Source of the DNA: Methanofollis aquaemaris
GTDB taxonomy: Archaea; Halobacteriota; Methanomicrobia; Methanomicrobiales; Methanofollaceae
NCBI RefSeq assembly: GCF_017357525.1
Contig: NZ_CP036172.1
Location: 2,144,561 to 2,208,560, forward strand
Direction: 5' to 3'
DNA length: 64,000 bases
A program made the position numbers and the translations under genes. This document shows, piece after piece, positions 19,551-27,729 of the stretch (within the stretch, counting starts at the first letter, position 1; every line of letters begins with the position of its first letter). Below the pieces are notes generated by a model. That model was not told the origin of the DNA, ran no database searches, and was given only the letters and a program-made list of their open reading frames with translations.

Positions 19551-20678
19551 ATGGCATGGAAAATCCCCCTCTTTAAAATGTACTGGGATGAAGACGACGT
19601 CAGTGCTGTCAGTGAAGCGATTCGCTCAGGGATGAATTGGGCGGTCGGTTCAAATATCCCTAGGTTCGAAGAAGAAATCGCGCAGTACGTCGGAACGAAA
19701 TATTGTATTACATTCAATTCTGGAACCTCAGCCCTCCACGCTGCCCTCATTGCCCATGGGATCACCCCTGGCGATGAGGTGATCGTCCCCTCCTTCACCT
19801 TCATAGCAACCGCAAACGCCCCCCAATTTGTCGGCGCAAAACCGGTCTTTGCAGACATTGAAGAAACCACCTGTGGATTAGATCCAGAAGATGTAGTCGA
19901 ACGAATTACTCCTAAGACAAGGGCGATCATGCCTGTCCATTATGGTGGATGCCCCTGCATGATTCGGGAGCTGCGCGAGATCGCTGATGACCATGATCTG
20001 ATCCTCATCGAAGATGCTGCAGAGGCCTTTGGGGCGGCTATCGACGGCAAAAAAGTTGGAACCTTCGGCGATTCGGCGATGATGAGTTTTTGCCAGAATA
20101 AAATCATCACGACCGGAGAGGGGGGTGCGATCGTGACCGATTCACGAGACGTATACGAAAAAATGAAACTCATTCAATCGCATGGCCGCCTAGAAACTGC
20201 GGATTATTTCTCAACCACCGCAGTGATGGATTACGTCTCTCTCGGTTATAACTTCAGGATGTCGAATATCACCGCGGCACTGGGTATCGCTCAGCTTGGC
20301 AAGGTCGAGGATATCATCCGGATGAGGTGGGTTGATGCAGCGTATTATATCAAGCGTCTGAAGGCCGAAGTGCCAGAGTGCGTCATTCCAGAACTTCCAG
20401 AGGATTATTATCATGTCTATCAGTTGTTCTCTCTTCGGGTGAAGGATCGTGATGCCTTGATGCAGTATCTCGAAAAGAAAGGGATCATGACGAAAATCTA
20501 TTTCTCGCCTGTCCATTATACGCATTTTTACCGTTCCCAGATGAAAAATCCATACAACTTGCCAGCAACCGAAAAAGTCTCAGAAGATATTCTCAGTCTT
20601 CCCTTCTACCCTGGAATTTCACGAGATGATATTGATTATGTGATAGATTCCGTGAAGGAATTTTATGAGGTGGCCTGA
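19551..20678 (+). CDS. DegT/DnrJ/EryC1/StrS aminotransferase (nonulosonate precursor)
   Basis: A PLP-dependent sugar aminotransferase of 375 residues, normal for the family. The PLP lysine is Lys184 in SFCQNKIITTGEGG, with the IEDAAEAFG acidic motif at 153-161 and the FNSGTSALHAAL phosphate-binding block at 55-66. It would add an amino group to a 4-keto UDP-sugar such as that made by the adjacent dehydratase (LegC/PseC-like role, inferred). An AGGTGACTGAGAA stretch precedes its ATG, and the dehydratase starts right after its stop. It is GC-richer than the upstream neuA/neuB genes. Confidence 0.85.
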   Translation: MAWKIPLFKMYWDEDDVSAVSEAIRSGMNWAVGSNIPRFEEEIAQYVGTKYCITFNSGTSALHAALIAHGITPGDEVIVPSFTFIATANAPQFVGAKPVFADIEETTCGLDPEDVVERITPKTRAIMPVHYGGCPCMIRELREIADDHDLILIEDAAEAFGAAIDGKKVGTFGDSAMMSFCQNKIITTGEGGAIVTDSRDVYEKMKLIQSHGRLETADYFSTTAVMDYVSLGYNFRMSNITAALGIAQLGKVEDIIRMRWVDAAYYIKRLKAEVPECVIPELPEDYYHVYQLFSLRVKDRDALMQYLEKKGIMTKIYFSPVHYTHFYRSQMKNPYNLPATEKVSEDILSLPFYPGISRDDIDYVIDSVKEFYEVA

Positions 20679-21707
20679 ATGGATGAAGTTGATTTCTACT
20701 GTGGCAAATCGATCCTTGTCACCGGGGGGGTTGGATCGATCGGAAAAGAACTGGTAAAAAAAATTCTGAAAATGGATGTAGGTTCAGTCAGGGTTCTGGA
20801 TAATAATGAGACTGGGCTCTTTGACCTGGGGCAGGAACTACAATCAGATAAAATTCGATTGCTGGTTGGTGATGTGAGGGATAAAGAACGATTGAAACGC
20901 GCCATGGAGGGGATTGACGTAGTGTTTCATGCTGCAGCCCTGAAGCACGTCCCTCTCTGTGAGTATAACCCATTCGATGCGGTTAAGACCAACATTCTTG
21001 GAACCCAGAATGTGCTCAATGTTGCTCTTGATGAGGAGGTAGAGAAGGTCATCGTTATCAGCACCGATAAAGCTGCCAATCCTGTAAATGTCATGGGTGC
21101 AACAAAACTTCTTGCAGAGAGATTGACCCTCTCTGCAAATTTCTATAGGGGGAAGAGAAAGACTGTTTTTTCCTGTGTACGGTTTGGAAATGTGATGGCA
21201 TCGCGTGGCTCTGTTATTCCCCTATTTATGGAACAGATTAAAGGGGGAGGCCCTGTTACTGTCACCGATCCTGAAATGACTCGGTTCATCATGGATATTC
21301 CAAAGGCAACCGGTCTGATATTAGAAGCAGGGAAAATAGCACAGCATGGTGAGATCTTTATTCTGAAGATGCCTGTACTTAAAATTGGTGACCTTGCAGA
21401 TGTTATGATCGCTTTTTGCACCCAAAAATATGGTCAGAGTGTCAATGACGTACGGATCAAAGTTACTGGCGCCCGCCCAGGAGAGAAAAAATATGAAGAA
21501 TTGATGACAGAATCTGAGGCAGAACATGCATATGAGAATGAACATATGTTCATTGTTCTGCCTCTCCATGTCAAGGAAAAGATGCAGAGCAGTATTCTGC
21601 CAGATGGATTTTATAAATCTCAGAAAAAGCGGTATTCTTCGTCTGAAGAGGCAATAATTAACAAAAGGGGTATTTTTGATTTGTTACGCAATTTATATCC
21701 TTTTTGA
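20679..21707 (+). CDS. UDP-sugar 4,6-dehydratase, short FlaA1/PseB/LegB type
   Basis: An SDR enzyme with TGGVGSIGKE (15-24) for NAD(P) binding, HAAALKHVPLCE (about 87-98) and STDKAANPVNVMGATK (about 127-142). The MxxxK form of the catalytic motif marks the FlaA1/PseB/CapD group of UDP-GlcNAc 4,6-dehydratases. The 342-residue length fits the soluble short type. Its ATG follows the aminotransferase stop directly (TGAATG), with GAGGTGG upstream, so the two are co-translated. It probably makes the 4-keto-6-deoxy intermediate that the aminotransferase uses. AT-rich sequence follows its stop in the convergent gap to the minus-strand operon. Confidence 0.88.
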   Translation: MDEVDFYCGKSILVTGGVGSIGKELVKKILKMDVGSVRVLDNNETGLFDLGQELQSDKIRLLVGDVRDKERLKRAMEGIDVVFHAAALKHVPLCEYNPFDAVKTNILGTQNVLNVALDEEVEKVIVISTDKAANPVNVMGATKLLAERLTLSANFYRGKRKTVFSCVRFGNVMASRGSVIPLFMEQIKGGGPVTVTDPEMTRFIMDIPKATGLILEAGKIAQHGEIFILKMPVLKIGDLADVMIAFCTQKYGQSVNDVRIKVTGARPGEKKYEELMTESEAEHAYENEHMFIVLPLHVKEKMQSSILPDGFYKSQKKRYSSSEEAIINKRGIFDLLRNLYPF

Positions 21708-21883
21708 TTATTTCTATTCACAATTTTAGTTGCAGATCTGACATATATTTTTATGTGTTCTTCTATGGCTTCAAAAAAGACCTCAATTAACGCCTGCCAT
21801 GTATAAAAAATTATAAATGGCATTTATAAATCATTTAATAAAATATCTTCTATGGGGCCCAGAATCGTGGCTTTGAAAACATC

Positions 21884-23143
21884 CTACAGCGTACAATACC
21901 GGCACCCCTCTCTCACCCCATCATTCTTCTTCAGCATCCCCGTCACATCCACAATGATCGGCTTCCCATTGCAGATCGCAAGTACCTTCTCCAGTGTCAA
22001 CGACGCAAATACATCATGCGGCGAGTTGATGATGATGCATGCCATTGGATCGTCAATCTCCTGGAGCGAGCCGATCGGCGTCGCTCCGAACCGCTCGATC
22101 TCCTTTGCCCCAAGCAGTGGGTCGTACCCATACACATCCACATCAAACTCCTTCAACTCACGGACCATCTCGCTGACCGGGCTCTCCCTGGTGTCGGGGA
22201 CGTTCTCCTTGTAGGTGAGGCCCATGATCAGCACCTTCGAGTCCCTGATCACCTTGCCAGCCCGGTTCAACTCCTTGATCGCCATATCCGCGACATGCTT
22301 GGGCATGGAGTCGTTGATCGCACGTCCGGCCAGGATCACCTGGGGGTGGTAGCCGAGTTCCTGGGCTTTGTAGACGAGGTAGTAGGGGTCGACTGGGATG
22401 CAGTGGCCGCCGACGAGGCCGGGGCGGTACTGGTGGAAGTTCCACTTCGTGCCGGCGGCCTTGATCACTTCCTGGGTGTCGATGCCCATCTTGTGGAAGA
22501 TGAGGGAGAGCTCGTTCATGAGGGCGATGTTGAGGTCACGCTGGATGTTCTCGATCACCTTCGCCGCCTCGGCGGTCCTGATGTCGGGCGCGCGGTACAC
22601 GGTGGTGACGAGGCTGTAGAGTTCGCAGAGGGCGTCGCTTGATTCAAAGTCCATGCCGGCGACGTTCTTGGTGATCTTTGCGAGTTCGTGGGCGTCGTCG
22701 CCAGGGTTGATCCGCTCAGGGGAGTAGCCGACCTTGAAGTCCTTCCCGCAGACGAGGCCTGACTCCTCTTCGAGGATCGGCTTGATGATCCCTTCGGTGA
22801 CGCCGGGGTACACCGTCGACTCCAGGACGACGATCGCACCGGGCTTGAGGTTATAGCCGACGGTGCGGGCCGCGGACTTGACGAAGGAGAGGTCAGGCTC
22901 TTTGGTCTTTTTCACCGGGGTGGGGACACAGATGGAGATGAAGTCCGCCTTTTTGATCTCGGCGGGATCTGAGGTGACGTGCAGCGGTGCCTTCGTGGTC
23001 TCCGCGATGTGCCGCGCCTTCTCTTCCACGATCTCGTAACCGATCGTGGGAATCTTCTCCGCAAATGCCTCTGCAAGGGGCAGGCCGACATAGCCGAGCC
23101 CGACGACGCAGACGGTCTTGTCCTTCAGTGATTCCTGAACCAT
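21884..23143 (-). CDS. UDP-N-acetylhexosamine 6-dehydrogenase (WbpA/WbpO/TviB-like)
   Basis: A UDP-glucose/GDP-mannose dehydrogenase family member of 419 residues. The NAD-binding site is VCVVGLGYVGLPLAEAFAEK (about 10-29). The catalytic cysteine is in GGHCIPVDPYYLVYKAQELG (about 264-283), and the C-terminal UDP-binding domain contains LIMGLTYKENVPDTR. It would oxidise C6 of UDP-GlcNAc or UDP-GalNAc to the uronic acid. It is the last gene of the minus-strand operon, overlapping the upstream epimerase by 19 bp. That pairing is like tviB/tviC for UDP-GalNAcA, so that is my preferred reading; WbpA-like UDP-GlcNAcA formation is the alternative. Confidence 0.88.
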   Translation of the reverse strand: MVQESLKDKTVCVVGLGYVGLPLAEAFAEKIPTIGYEIVEEKARHIAETTKAPLHVTSDPAEIKKADFISICVPTPVKKTKEPDLSFVKSAARTVGYNLKPGAIVVLESTVYPGVTEGIIKPILEEESGLVCGKDFKVGYSPERINPGDDAHELAKITKNVAGMDFESSDALCELYSLVTTVYRAPDIRTAEAAKVIENIQRDLNIALMNELSLIFHKMGIDTQEVIKAAGTKWNFHQYRPGLVGGHCIPVDPYYLVYKAQELGYHPQVILAGRAINDSMPKHVADMAIKELNRAGKVIRDSKVLIMGLTYKENVPDTRESPVSEMVRELKEFDVDVYGYDPLLGAKEIERFGATPIGSLQEIDDPMACIIINSPHDVFASLTLEKVLAICNGKPIIVDVTGMLKKNDGVREGCRYCTL

Positions 23144-24051
23144 GTGATCGTCTCCATAAGTCCTGTTTTCAAGTCGTACTCCGGTGCGTACCCAAACGCC
23201 TCGCGCGCACGCGAGATGTCGGCGAGGGAATCTCTGACGTCGCCGGGGCGAGGGGCCTCGTGGATCGGTTCGAGGTCTTTCCCGACGATCTCCATGATGG
23301 TGCCGGCAAGTGTCAGGAGGTCGATCCGCTCGCCACAGGCGATGTTGAAGGCACCCTGGGCGTCGCTCTCCATTGCTCTGATGTTCGCCTGCACGACGTT
23401 TTTGATGTAGGTGAAGTCCCGCGTCTGTTTGCCATCGCCGTAGATGACCGGCGGCTGGTCATTCAGGATCCGCTTCACGAAGTTCGGGATGACGGCGGCG
23501 TACTGGGAGTTCGGGTCCTGGCGCGGGCCGAAGACATTGAAGTACCTGAGGCAGACGGTCTGCACCTCGAAAAGATCGGAAAAGACCGATGCATAATACT
23601 CGTCGGCGATCTTGGAGACGGCGTACGGGGAGAGGGGGTGGGGGTTCATGCCCTCGTGCTTGGGCAGGGTCGGGGTGTTGCCGTAGACCGAGGAGGAGGA
23701 GGCCATGACGACCTTTCTGACCCTAGCGTCGCGCGCTGCAAGGAGGACGTTCAGGGTGCCGGTGACATTTGCCTCATGGGTCGCCATCGGGTTCTTCACC
23801 GAGCGCTGGACACTGGGGAGCGCCGCTTGGTGGAAGATTCCGTCGGCGTCCTGGAAGAGGTTCTCGAGGAGGTCGGTGTCGTTGATGTCTCCCTGGACAA
23901 AGGATATGTCCTCACTGTCGACGAGATCCTGGATGTTTTCCATCCGTCCCGTGGAGAGGTTATCGATGATCGTGACCTCGTGGTCCAGAGAAAGCGTCCT
24001 GGCAAGATTTGACCCGATGAATCCTGCCCCGCCTGTGATAATATATTTCAT
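23125..24051 (-). CDS. NAD-dependent UDP-sugar 4-epimerase (WbpP/TviC/GalE-like)
   Basis: An extended SDR epimerase of 308 residues: TGGAGFIGSNLARTL (6-20), the ASSSSVYGNTPTLPKHEG block (about 117-134) and the catalytic YAVSK (about 144-148). It would interconvert gluco and galacto forms of a UDP-sugar or UDP-sugar acid. GGAG lies 6 nt before the ATG. A MITE sits directly upstream; its removal gives a TAATG overlap with the dehydrogenase gene above, so this gene was once directly coupled to it. It overlaps the downstream dehydrogenase by 19 bp. It is similar in plan to the epimerase at 58 kb. Confidence 0.85.
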   Translation of the reverse strand: MKYIITGGAGFIGSNLARTLSLDHEVTIIDNLSTGRMENIQDLVDSEDISFVQGDINDTDLLENLFQDADGIFHQAALPSVQRSVKNPMATHEANVTGTLNVLLAARDARVRKVVMASSSSVYGNTPTLPKHEGMNPHPLSPYAVSKIADEYYASVFSDLFEVQTVCLRYFNVFGPRQDPNSQYAAVIPNFVKRILNDQPPVIYGDGKQTRDFTYIKNVVQANIRAMESDAQGAFNIACGERIDLLTLAGTIMEIVGKDLEPIHEAPRPGDVRDSLADISRAREAFGYAPEYDLKTGLMETITWFRNH

Positions 24052-24068
24052 TATATCTCCATTTTTTC

Positions 24069-24299
24069 GGCTCTGTAGAATTCCTCAAGACGGTCATCTC
24101 TGCGGGGGGCTCGCCGCCCCCCGGTCCCCCCGCGCGAAGATGGGCAGGGGACGGCAATACCCTCTTCATCGTCATTGATAGTGCCTTCCCGTCCCTATCG
24201 CAATCCCGGGGGTCCGGGGGCAGAGCCCCCGGCGTGAGCATGGGGGAAGGCGGTTGAATCAGACTTAAACCTAGAAAAAGTGAGGTTTTCTACAGGGCC
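24069..24299. mobile_element. 231-bp GGCTCTG-type MITE, perfect 8-bp target duplication
   Basis: The ends are GGCTCTGTAGAATTCCTCA and, reversed, GGCCCTGTAGAAAACCTCA, matching at 16 of 19 positions. ATTTTTTC flanks both sides (24061-24068 and 24300-24307). Inside are two GC hairpins, including CCGGGGGCAGAGCCCCCGG. It has no gene. It inserted at the wecC-epimerase junction and now provides the last codons and TAG stop of the dehydrogenase. Confidence 0.92.
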
Positions 24300-25747
24300 A
24301 TTTTTTCAATAATATGTCTGTTTTTATCCCCTCTCCCGATCCCCCTATAGGCGAAGCCGGCGTCGATCCAGACATCAGGATTCACAACATTCCGCCCATC
24401 GATGATCGCGGGATGCGCACATCCACACAACTCCCTCACACGCGCCGGCACCAGTCCCCGATACTCCTTATGCCCGGCAAACACCACCACCGCATCTGCA
24501 CCCTCAAGCACACCCTCTAAATCACGACTCAGCCCCGCTGGCACATCCGGCGCCGTCGCGGGGTCCACCCACGGATCATGCACACGCACCTCCGCGCCCG
24601 CCGCACGGGCCATCTCATAAAACGGCTCCGACGGGGTGTTCCGTGCATCATCCGAATCGTTGATAAACGCCCACCCGAGCAGCGCAATCTTCGCCCCCTC
24701 CAGCGTCTTGCCCGCCTGCGCGAGCGCCGACTCCGTCAGCCGGAGCATATGCACCGGCATGAAGTCGTTGATCCCCCGAGCAAGGGTGTACAGCGACTCC
24801 CGGCCTGTCGGATAGTCAAGATCATCAGGCCCGAGCTGCTGCACCCCTCGCTCCAGATGGTAAGTATCCTTGGTGAGGCAGTGGCCGCCGACGCCGGCGC
24901 CGGGCCAGAGGACCGCACGGGTGATGCCCTCGCCCTTCAGGGAGGCCACGCCGGCACGGACGTCGTAGACGTTGATGCCCATCGCCTCGCAGTACAGGGC
25001 GAGCTGGTTGATGGCGGCGATCTGGAGGTCGCGGAAGGTGTTCTCCGCAGTCTTCGTCACCTCGGCGGCGGTGGCGGTCATCGGGATGACCTGGCCGGTG
25101 GTGAGGACGCGGGAGTAGAGCTCGACGGCCCGCCGGGTGGAGACCTCGTCGATGCCGCCGACGCAGCGGTCGTGCTCGCGGATGTTGCGGAGGAGGCGGC
25201 CGACCATCACCCGCTCTGGGGCGTGGGCGAGGGCGAAGTCCTCCCCCGCGACAAGGCCTGACTCCGCTTCGAGGATCTCGCGGGCCATGCCCGCGGTGGT
25301 GCCCGGGGTGATCGTCGACTCAAGGACCACGAGGGTGCCGGGCGTGAGGTGTCGGCCTACGTTTCGGATCCCTTCGATGAGGGGAGTGAAGTCGGGGAGG
25401 AGGTCTTTTTTGTCCCTGAAGGGCGTCTGGATCGCGAGGGTGACGGCGTCGCACCCGGCGACCTTTGAGAAGTCTGGGGTGCAGGAGAATGTTCCGGCTG
25501 AGACGACCTTTTTGAGGAGGTCTCCGAGCCCGGGCTCCTCGCCCTTGAGGGGCGACTCGCCCCTGTTGAGCATCGCAATCTTGTAGCCCGAGGTGGGCGA
25601 GTCGCGCTGGAAGCCGTAGACGTGTTCGGTCCCGGGAGCGTTTGCGAAGAGGAGGGCGGCCGGGATGCCGACATAGCCCATGCCGAAGACGCCGATGGTG
25701 CGGATGGGGCCGCGCTGTTTGATGAGTGAAGTGAGGTTCGTGGTCAT
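24290..25747 (-). CDS. wecC: UDP-N-acetyl-D-mannosamine dehydrogenase-like (WecC family)
   Basis: A 485-residue nucleotide-sugar dehydrogenase with IGVFGMGYVGIPAALLF (about 18-34), VVLESTITPGTTAG and the catalytic-cysteine motif GAGVGGHCLTKDTYHLE. The pair with the upstream wecB supports oxidation of UDP-ManNAc(-type) sugars to the uronic acid. The ATG at 25747 overlaps the wecB stop as ATGA and is preferred over one 9 bp upstream. Its final residues MAL and the TAG come from the inverted end of a MITE. The pre-insertion sequence would read GAAAAAATGGAGATATAATG, ending in MEI and a TAA that overlaps the next start. Confidence 0.88.
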   Translation of the reverse strand: MTTNLTSLIKQRGPIRTIGVFGMGYVGIPAALLFANAPGTEHVYGFQRDSPTSGYKIAMLNRGESPLKGEEPGLGDLLKKVVSAGTFSCTPDFSKVAGCDAVTLAIQTPFRDKKDLLPDFTPLIEGIRNVGRHLTPGTLVVLESTITPGTTAGMAREILEAESGLVAGEDFALAHAPERVMVGRLLRNIREHDRCVGGIDEVSTRRAVELYSRVLTTGQVIPMTATAAEVTKTAENTFRDLQIAAINQLALYCEAMGINVYDVRAGVASLKGEGITRAVLWPGAGVGGHCLTKDTYHLERGVQQLGPDDLDYPTGRESLYTLARGINDFMPVHMLRLTESALAQAGKTLEGAKIALLGWAFINDSDDARNTPSEPFYEMARAAGAEVRVHDPWVDPATAPDVPAGLSRDLEGVLEGADAVVVFAGHKEYRGLVPARVRELCGCAHPAIIDGRNVVNPDVWIDAGFAYRGIGRGDKNRHIIEKMAL

Positions 25748-26815
25748 GGTATACATCTCGATATCGATTCATAATCCGCGATGATCGCGGCGATCTGTTC
25801 TGCGGCGGTGCCGTCGCCGAAGCGAGTTGAGTGGCGGCGGTTCTGAACCCCCGCCTGCTGCGCCTCCGCGATGATCCTCTCCCGGTCCGCGCCGACGAGG
25901 ACGTTCCAGCCGTCCTTGATGGTCTCCACCCACTCGGTGTTCTCCCGCAGGGTGACGCAGGGCACCTGGAGGATATAGGCCTCCTTCTGCACCCCGCCCG
26001 AGTCGGTGAGGACCGCACGCCTTGCTGAGGAGGTGGAGCATCTCCAGATACGGGAGTGGCTCTGTGATGCGAACGTTCTCCCCCGTCTTGATGCCGTACG
26101 CGGTGAGGTACTTGCGGGTGCGCGGATGGGCCGGGAAGATCACCGGCAGGTCGAGGGCGGCGAAGGCCTCCATGATCGACCGCAGGTGCTCCTCGTGGTC
26201 GGTGTTGCCGGCGCGGTGGACGGTGGCGAGATAGTAGCCGCCCTCTTCCAGCTCCGGGAAGGGTGCGTGCTCCTCTGCGAGAGTGCGGTTGTGGCGGAGG
26301 GCGTCGACCATCACGTCGCCGGTGAGGTGGACGCCGGCCGTGACCCCTTCGGCCGCCAGGTTCTGCACCGCCGTCTCGGTCGGGCAGAAGAGGAGGGTAG
26401 AGCAGTGGTCGGTGAGCACGCGGTTCACCTCTTCTGGCATCGTCCGGTCGAAACTTCGCAGGCCGGCCTCGACGTGCGCCACCGGGATATGGAGCTTTGC
26501 CGCTGCCAGGGCGCCGGCGAGGGTGGAGTTCGTGTCACCGTAGACCAGTACCATTCCGGGATCTTCCTGGAGGATGACCTCCTCGATGGCGGCGAGCATC
26601 CTCCCGGTCTGCTCACCATGGCGGCCTGACCCGATCCCCAGGTTGTAGTCGGGGGTCGGGATCCCGAGGTCGCGGAAGAAGACGTCTGAGAGAGCGGCGT
26701 CATAGTGCTGGCCGGTATGGACGAGCACCTCCTGGTGGTTTCGTCGGAGGGCGGCGGAGAGCGGGGCACACTTGATGAACTGGGGGCGAGCCCCGACGAT
26801 GGAGAGGACCTTCAC
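25744..26815 (-). pseudogene. wecB: UDP-GlcNAc 2-epimerase (WecB/WbpI-like), single frameshift
   Basis: The N-terminal 270 residues are an intact non-hydrolysing 2-epimerase: VGARPQFIKCAPL, VYGDTNSTLAGALAA, HVEAGLRSFDRTMPEEVNR and LATVHRAGNTDHEEHL. After LPYLEMLHLLSKA the frame shifts near 26016-26024; the adjacent frame continues AVLTDSGGVQKEAYILQVP and ENTEWVETIKDGWNVLVG to a stop at 25744. Removing one base there restores a normal protein of about 355 residues. It may be a real inactivation or a sequencing error. It overlaps the upstream oxidoreductase by 4 bp and the downstream wecC by 4 bp. An intact wecB at 43.5 kb could substitute. Confidence 0.85.
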
Positions 26816-27729
26816 AGCGCCACGCCCTCTCTGATCGCGTCGCAGACCTGCACGTTGGCAAGCCCCTGTGCGGGCGTCACCGGGAAGGGTTTTTGGTCGC
26901 GGGCGCAGCGCACAAAGGTCTGGAGTTCGGTCTTGAGGGGCTCGACCTTGTTCACCAGGAGCTTCTCGATGATGTTCTCCTGGTGGTACAGCCCGTTGGT
27001 CTGGTCGTAGGTGCAGGGCTTGCGGTAGACGTACACCTCCTGGGCCATGAAGTCGGCCTCGATGGTGCGGTTCTCCTCCTCGATGTAGATCGACCTCACC
27101 TTCTTGGAGGACTTGCGGGAGGCGGAGAGGTAGACCGGGGTGGTGCCGAAGGTGGCGAGGGCCGAGGCGACGTCCGCCGTGCCGGTGGCCTGGAGGGTGT
27201 ACTCCTGGTCAGGGAAGAGGATGTTGAAGGCGACGTCGATGTCGTGGATCATCAGGTCCTCGACGACCGAGGAGCCGGTGACGCGGGCCGAGGCCGGGTT
27301 GTGGCGGTGGAAGGCGACGTACAGGGGGTCGTGTACGAGCCCGGCGATCTCGGTGACGATCGGGTTGAAACGCTCGATGTGCCCGACGCCGACGACGACG
27401 TCGTCGGGGATCATGGCGATGAGGGCCGCCCCCTCCTCCGCGGTGAGGCAGATTGGCTTCTCGACGAGGGTGTGCACCCCGGCGGCGATCAACTCGCCGG
27501 CGGTCCTGAAGTGGTACGGCGTCGGCACGCAGACCGAGACGCACTCGGCCTTGCTGAGGAGTTCGTCCATCGAGCGGCAGACCTCGGCGCCGGTCGCGGC
27601 CGCGACCTCCTCGGCAGCGGCAGTATCGAGATCATAGACATAGGTGGTGCCGACCTCCTTGAGTTCGGTGTACACCCGGACGTGGTTTCTTCCCATCGCC
27701 CCGGTGCCGATGACGCCCGCGTCCATCAT
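26812..27729 (-). CDS. Gfo/Idh/MocA oxidoreductase, UDP-GlcNAc(A) 3-dehydrogenase-like
   Basis: A 305-residue protein with the N-terminal Rossmann motif GVIGTGAMGRNH (about 5-16), the EKPICLTAEEG block (about 90-100) carrying the conserved EKP lysine, GVGHIERFNP and the DLMIHDIDVAFNIL motif with the family's catalytic His/Asp positions. This matches WbpB/GnnA enzymes that oxidise C3 of UDP-GlcNAc or UDP-GlcNAcA. The next gene upstream is the matching 3-aminotransferase, ending directly before this start, and the downstream 2-epimerase overlaps by 4 bp. Together they match the WbpB-WbpE-WbpI order of steps for a 2,3-diamino uronate. Confidence 0.85.
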   Translation of the reverse strand: MMDAGVIGTGAMGRNHVRVYTELKEVGTTYVYDLDTAAAEEVAAATGAEVCRSMDELLSKAECVSVCVPTPYHFRTAGELIAAGVHTLVEKPICLTAEEGAALIAMIPDDVVVGVGHIERFNPIVTEIAGLVHDPLYVAFHRHNPASARVTGSSVVEDLMIHDIDVAFNILFPDQEYTLQATGTADVASALATFGTTPVYLSASRKSSKKVRSIYIEEENRTIEADFMAQEVYVYRKPCTYDQTNGLYHQENIIEKLLVNKVEPLKTELQTFVRCARDQKPFPVTPAQGLANVQVCDAIREGVAL

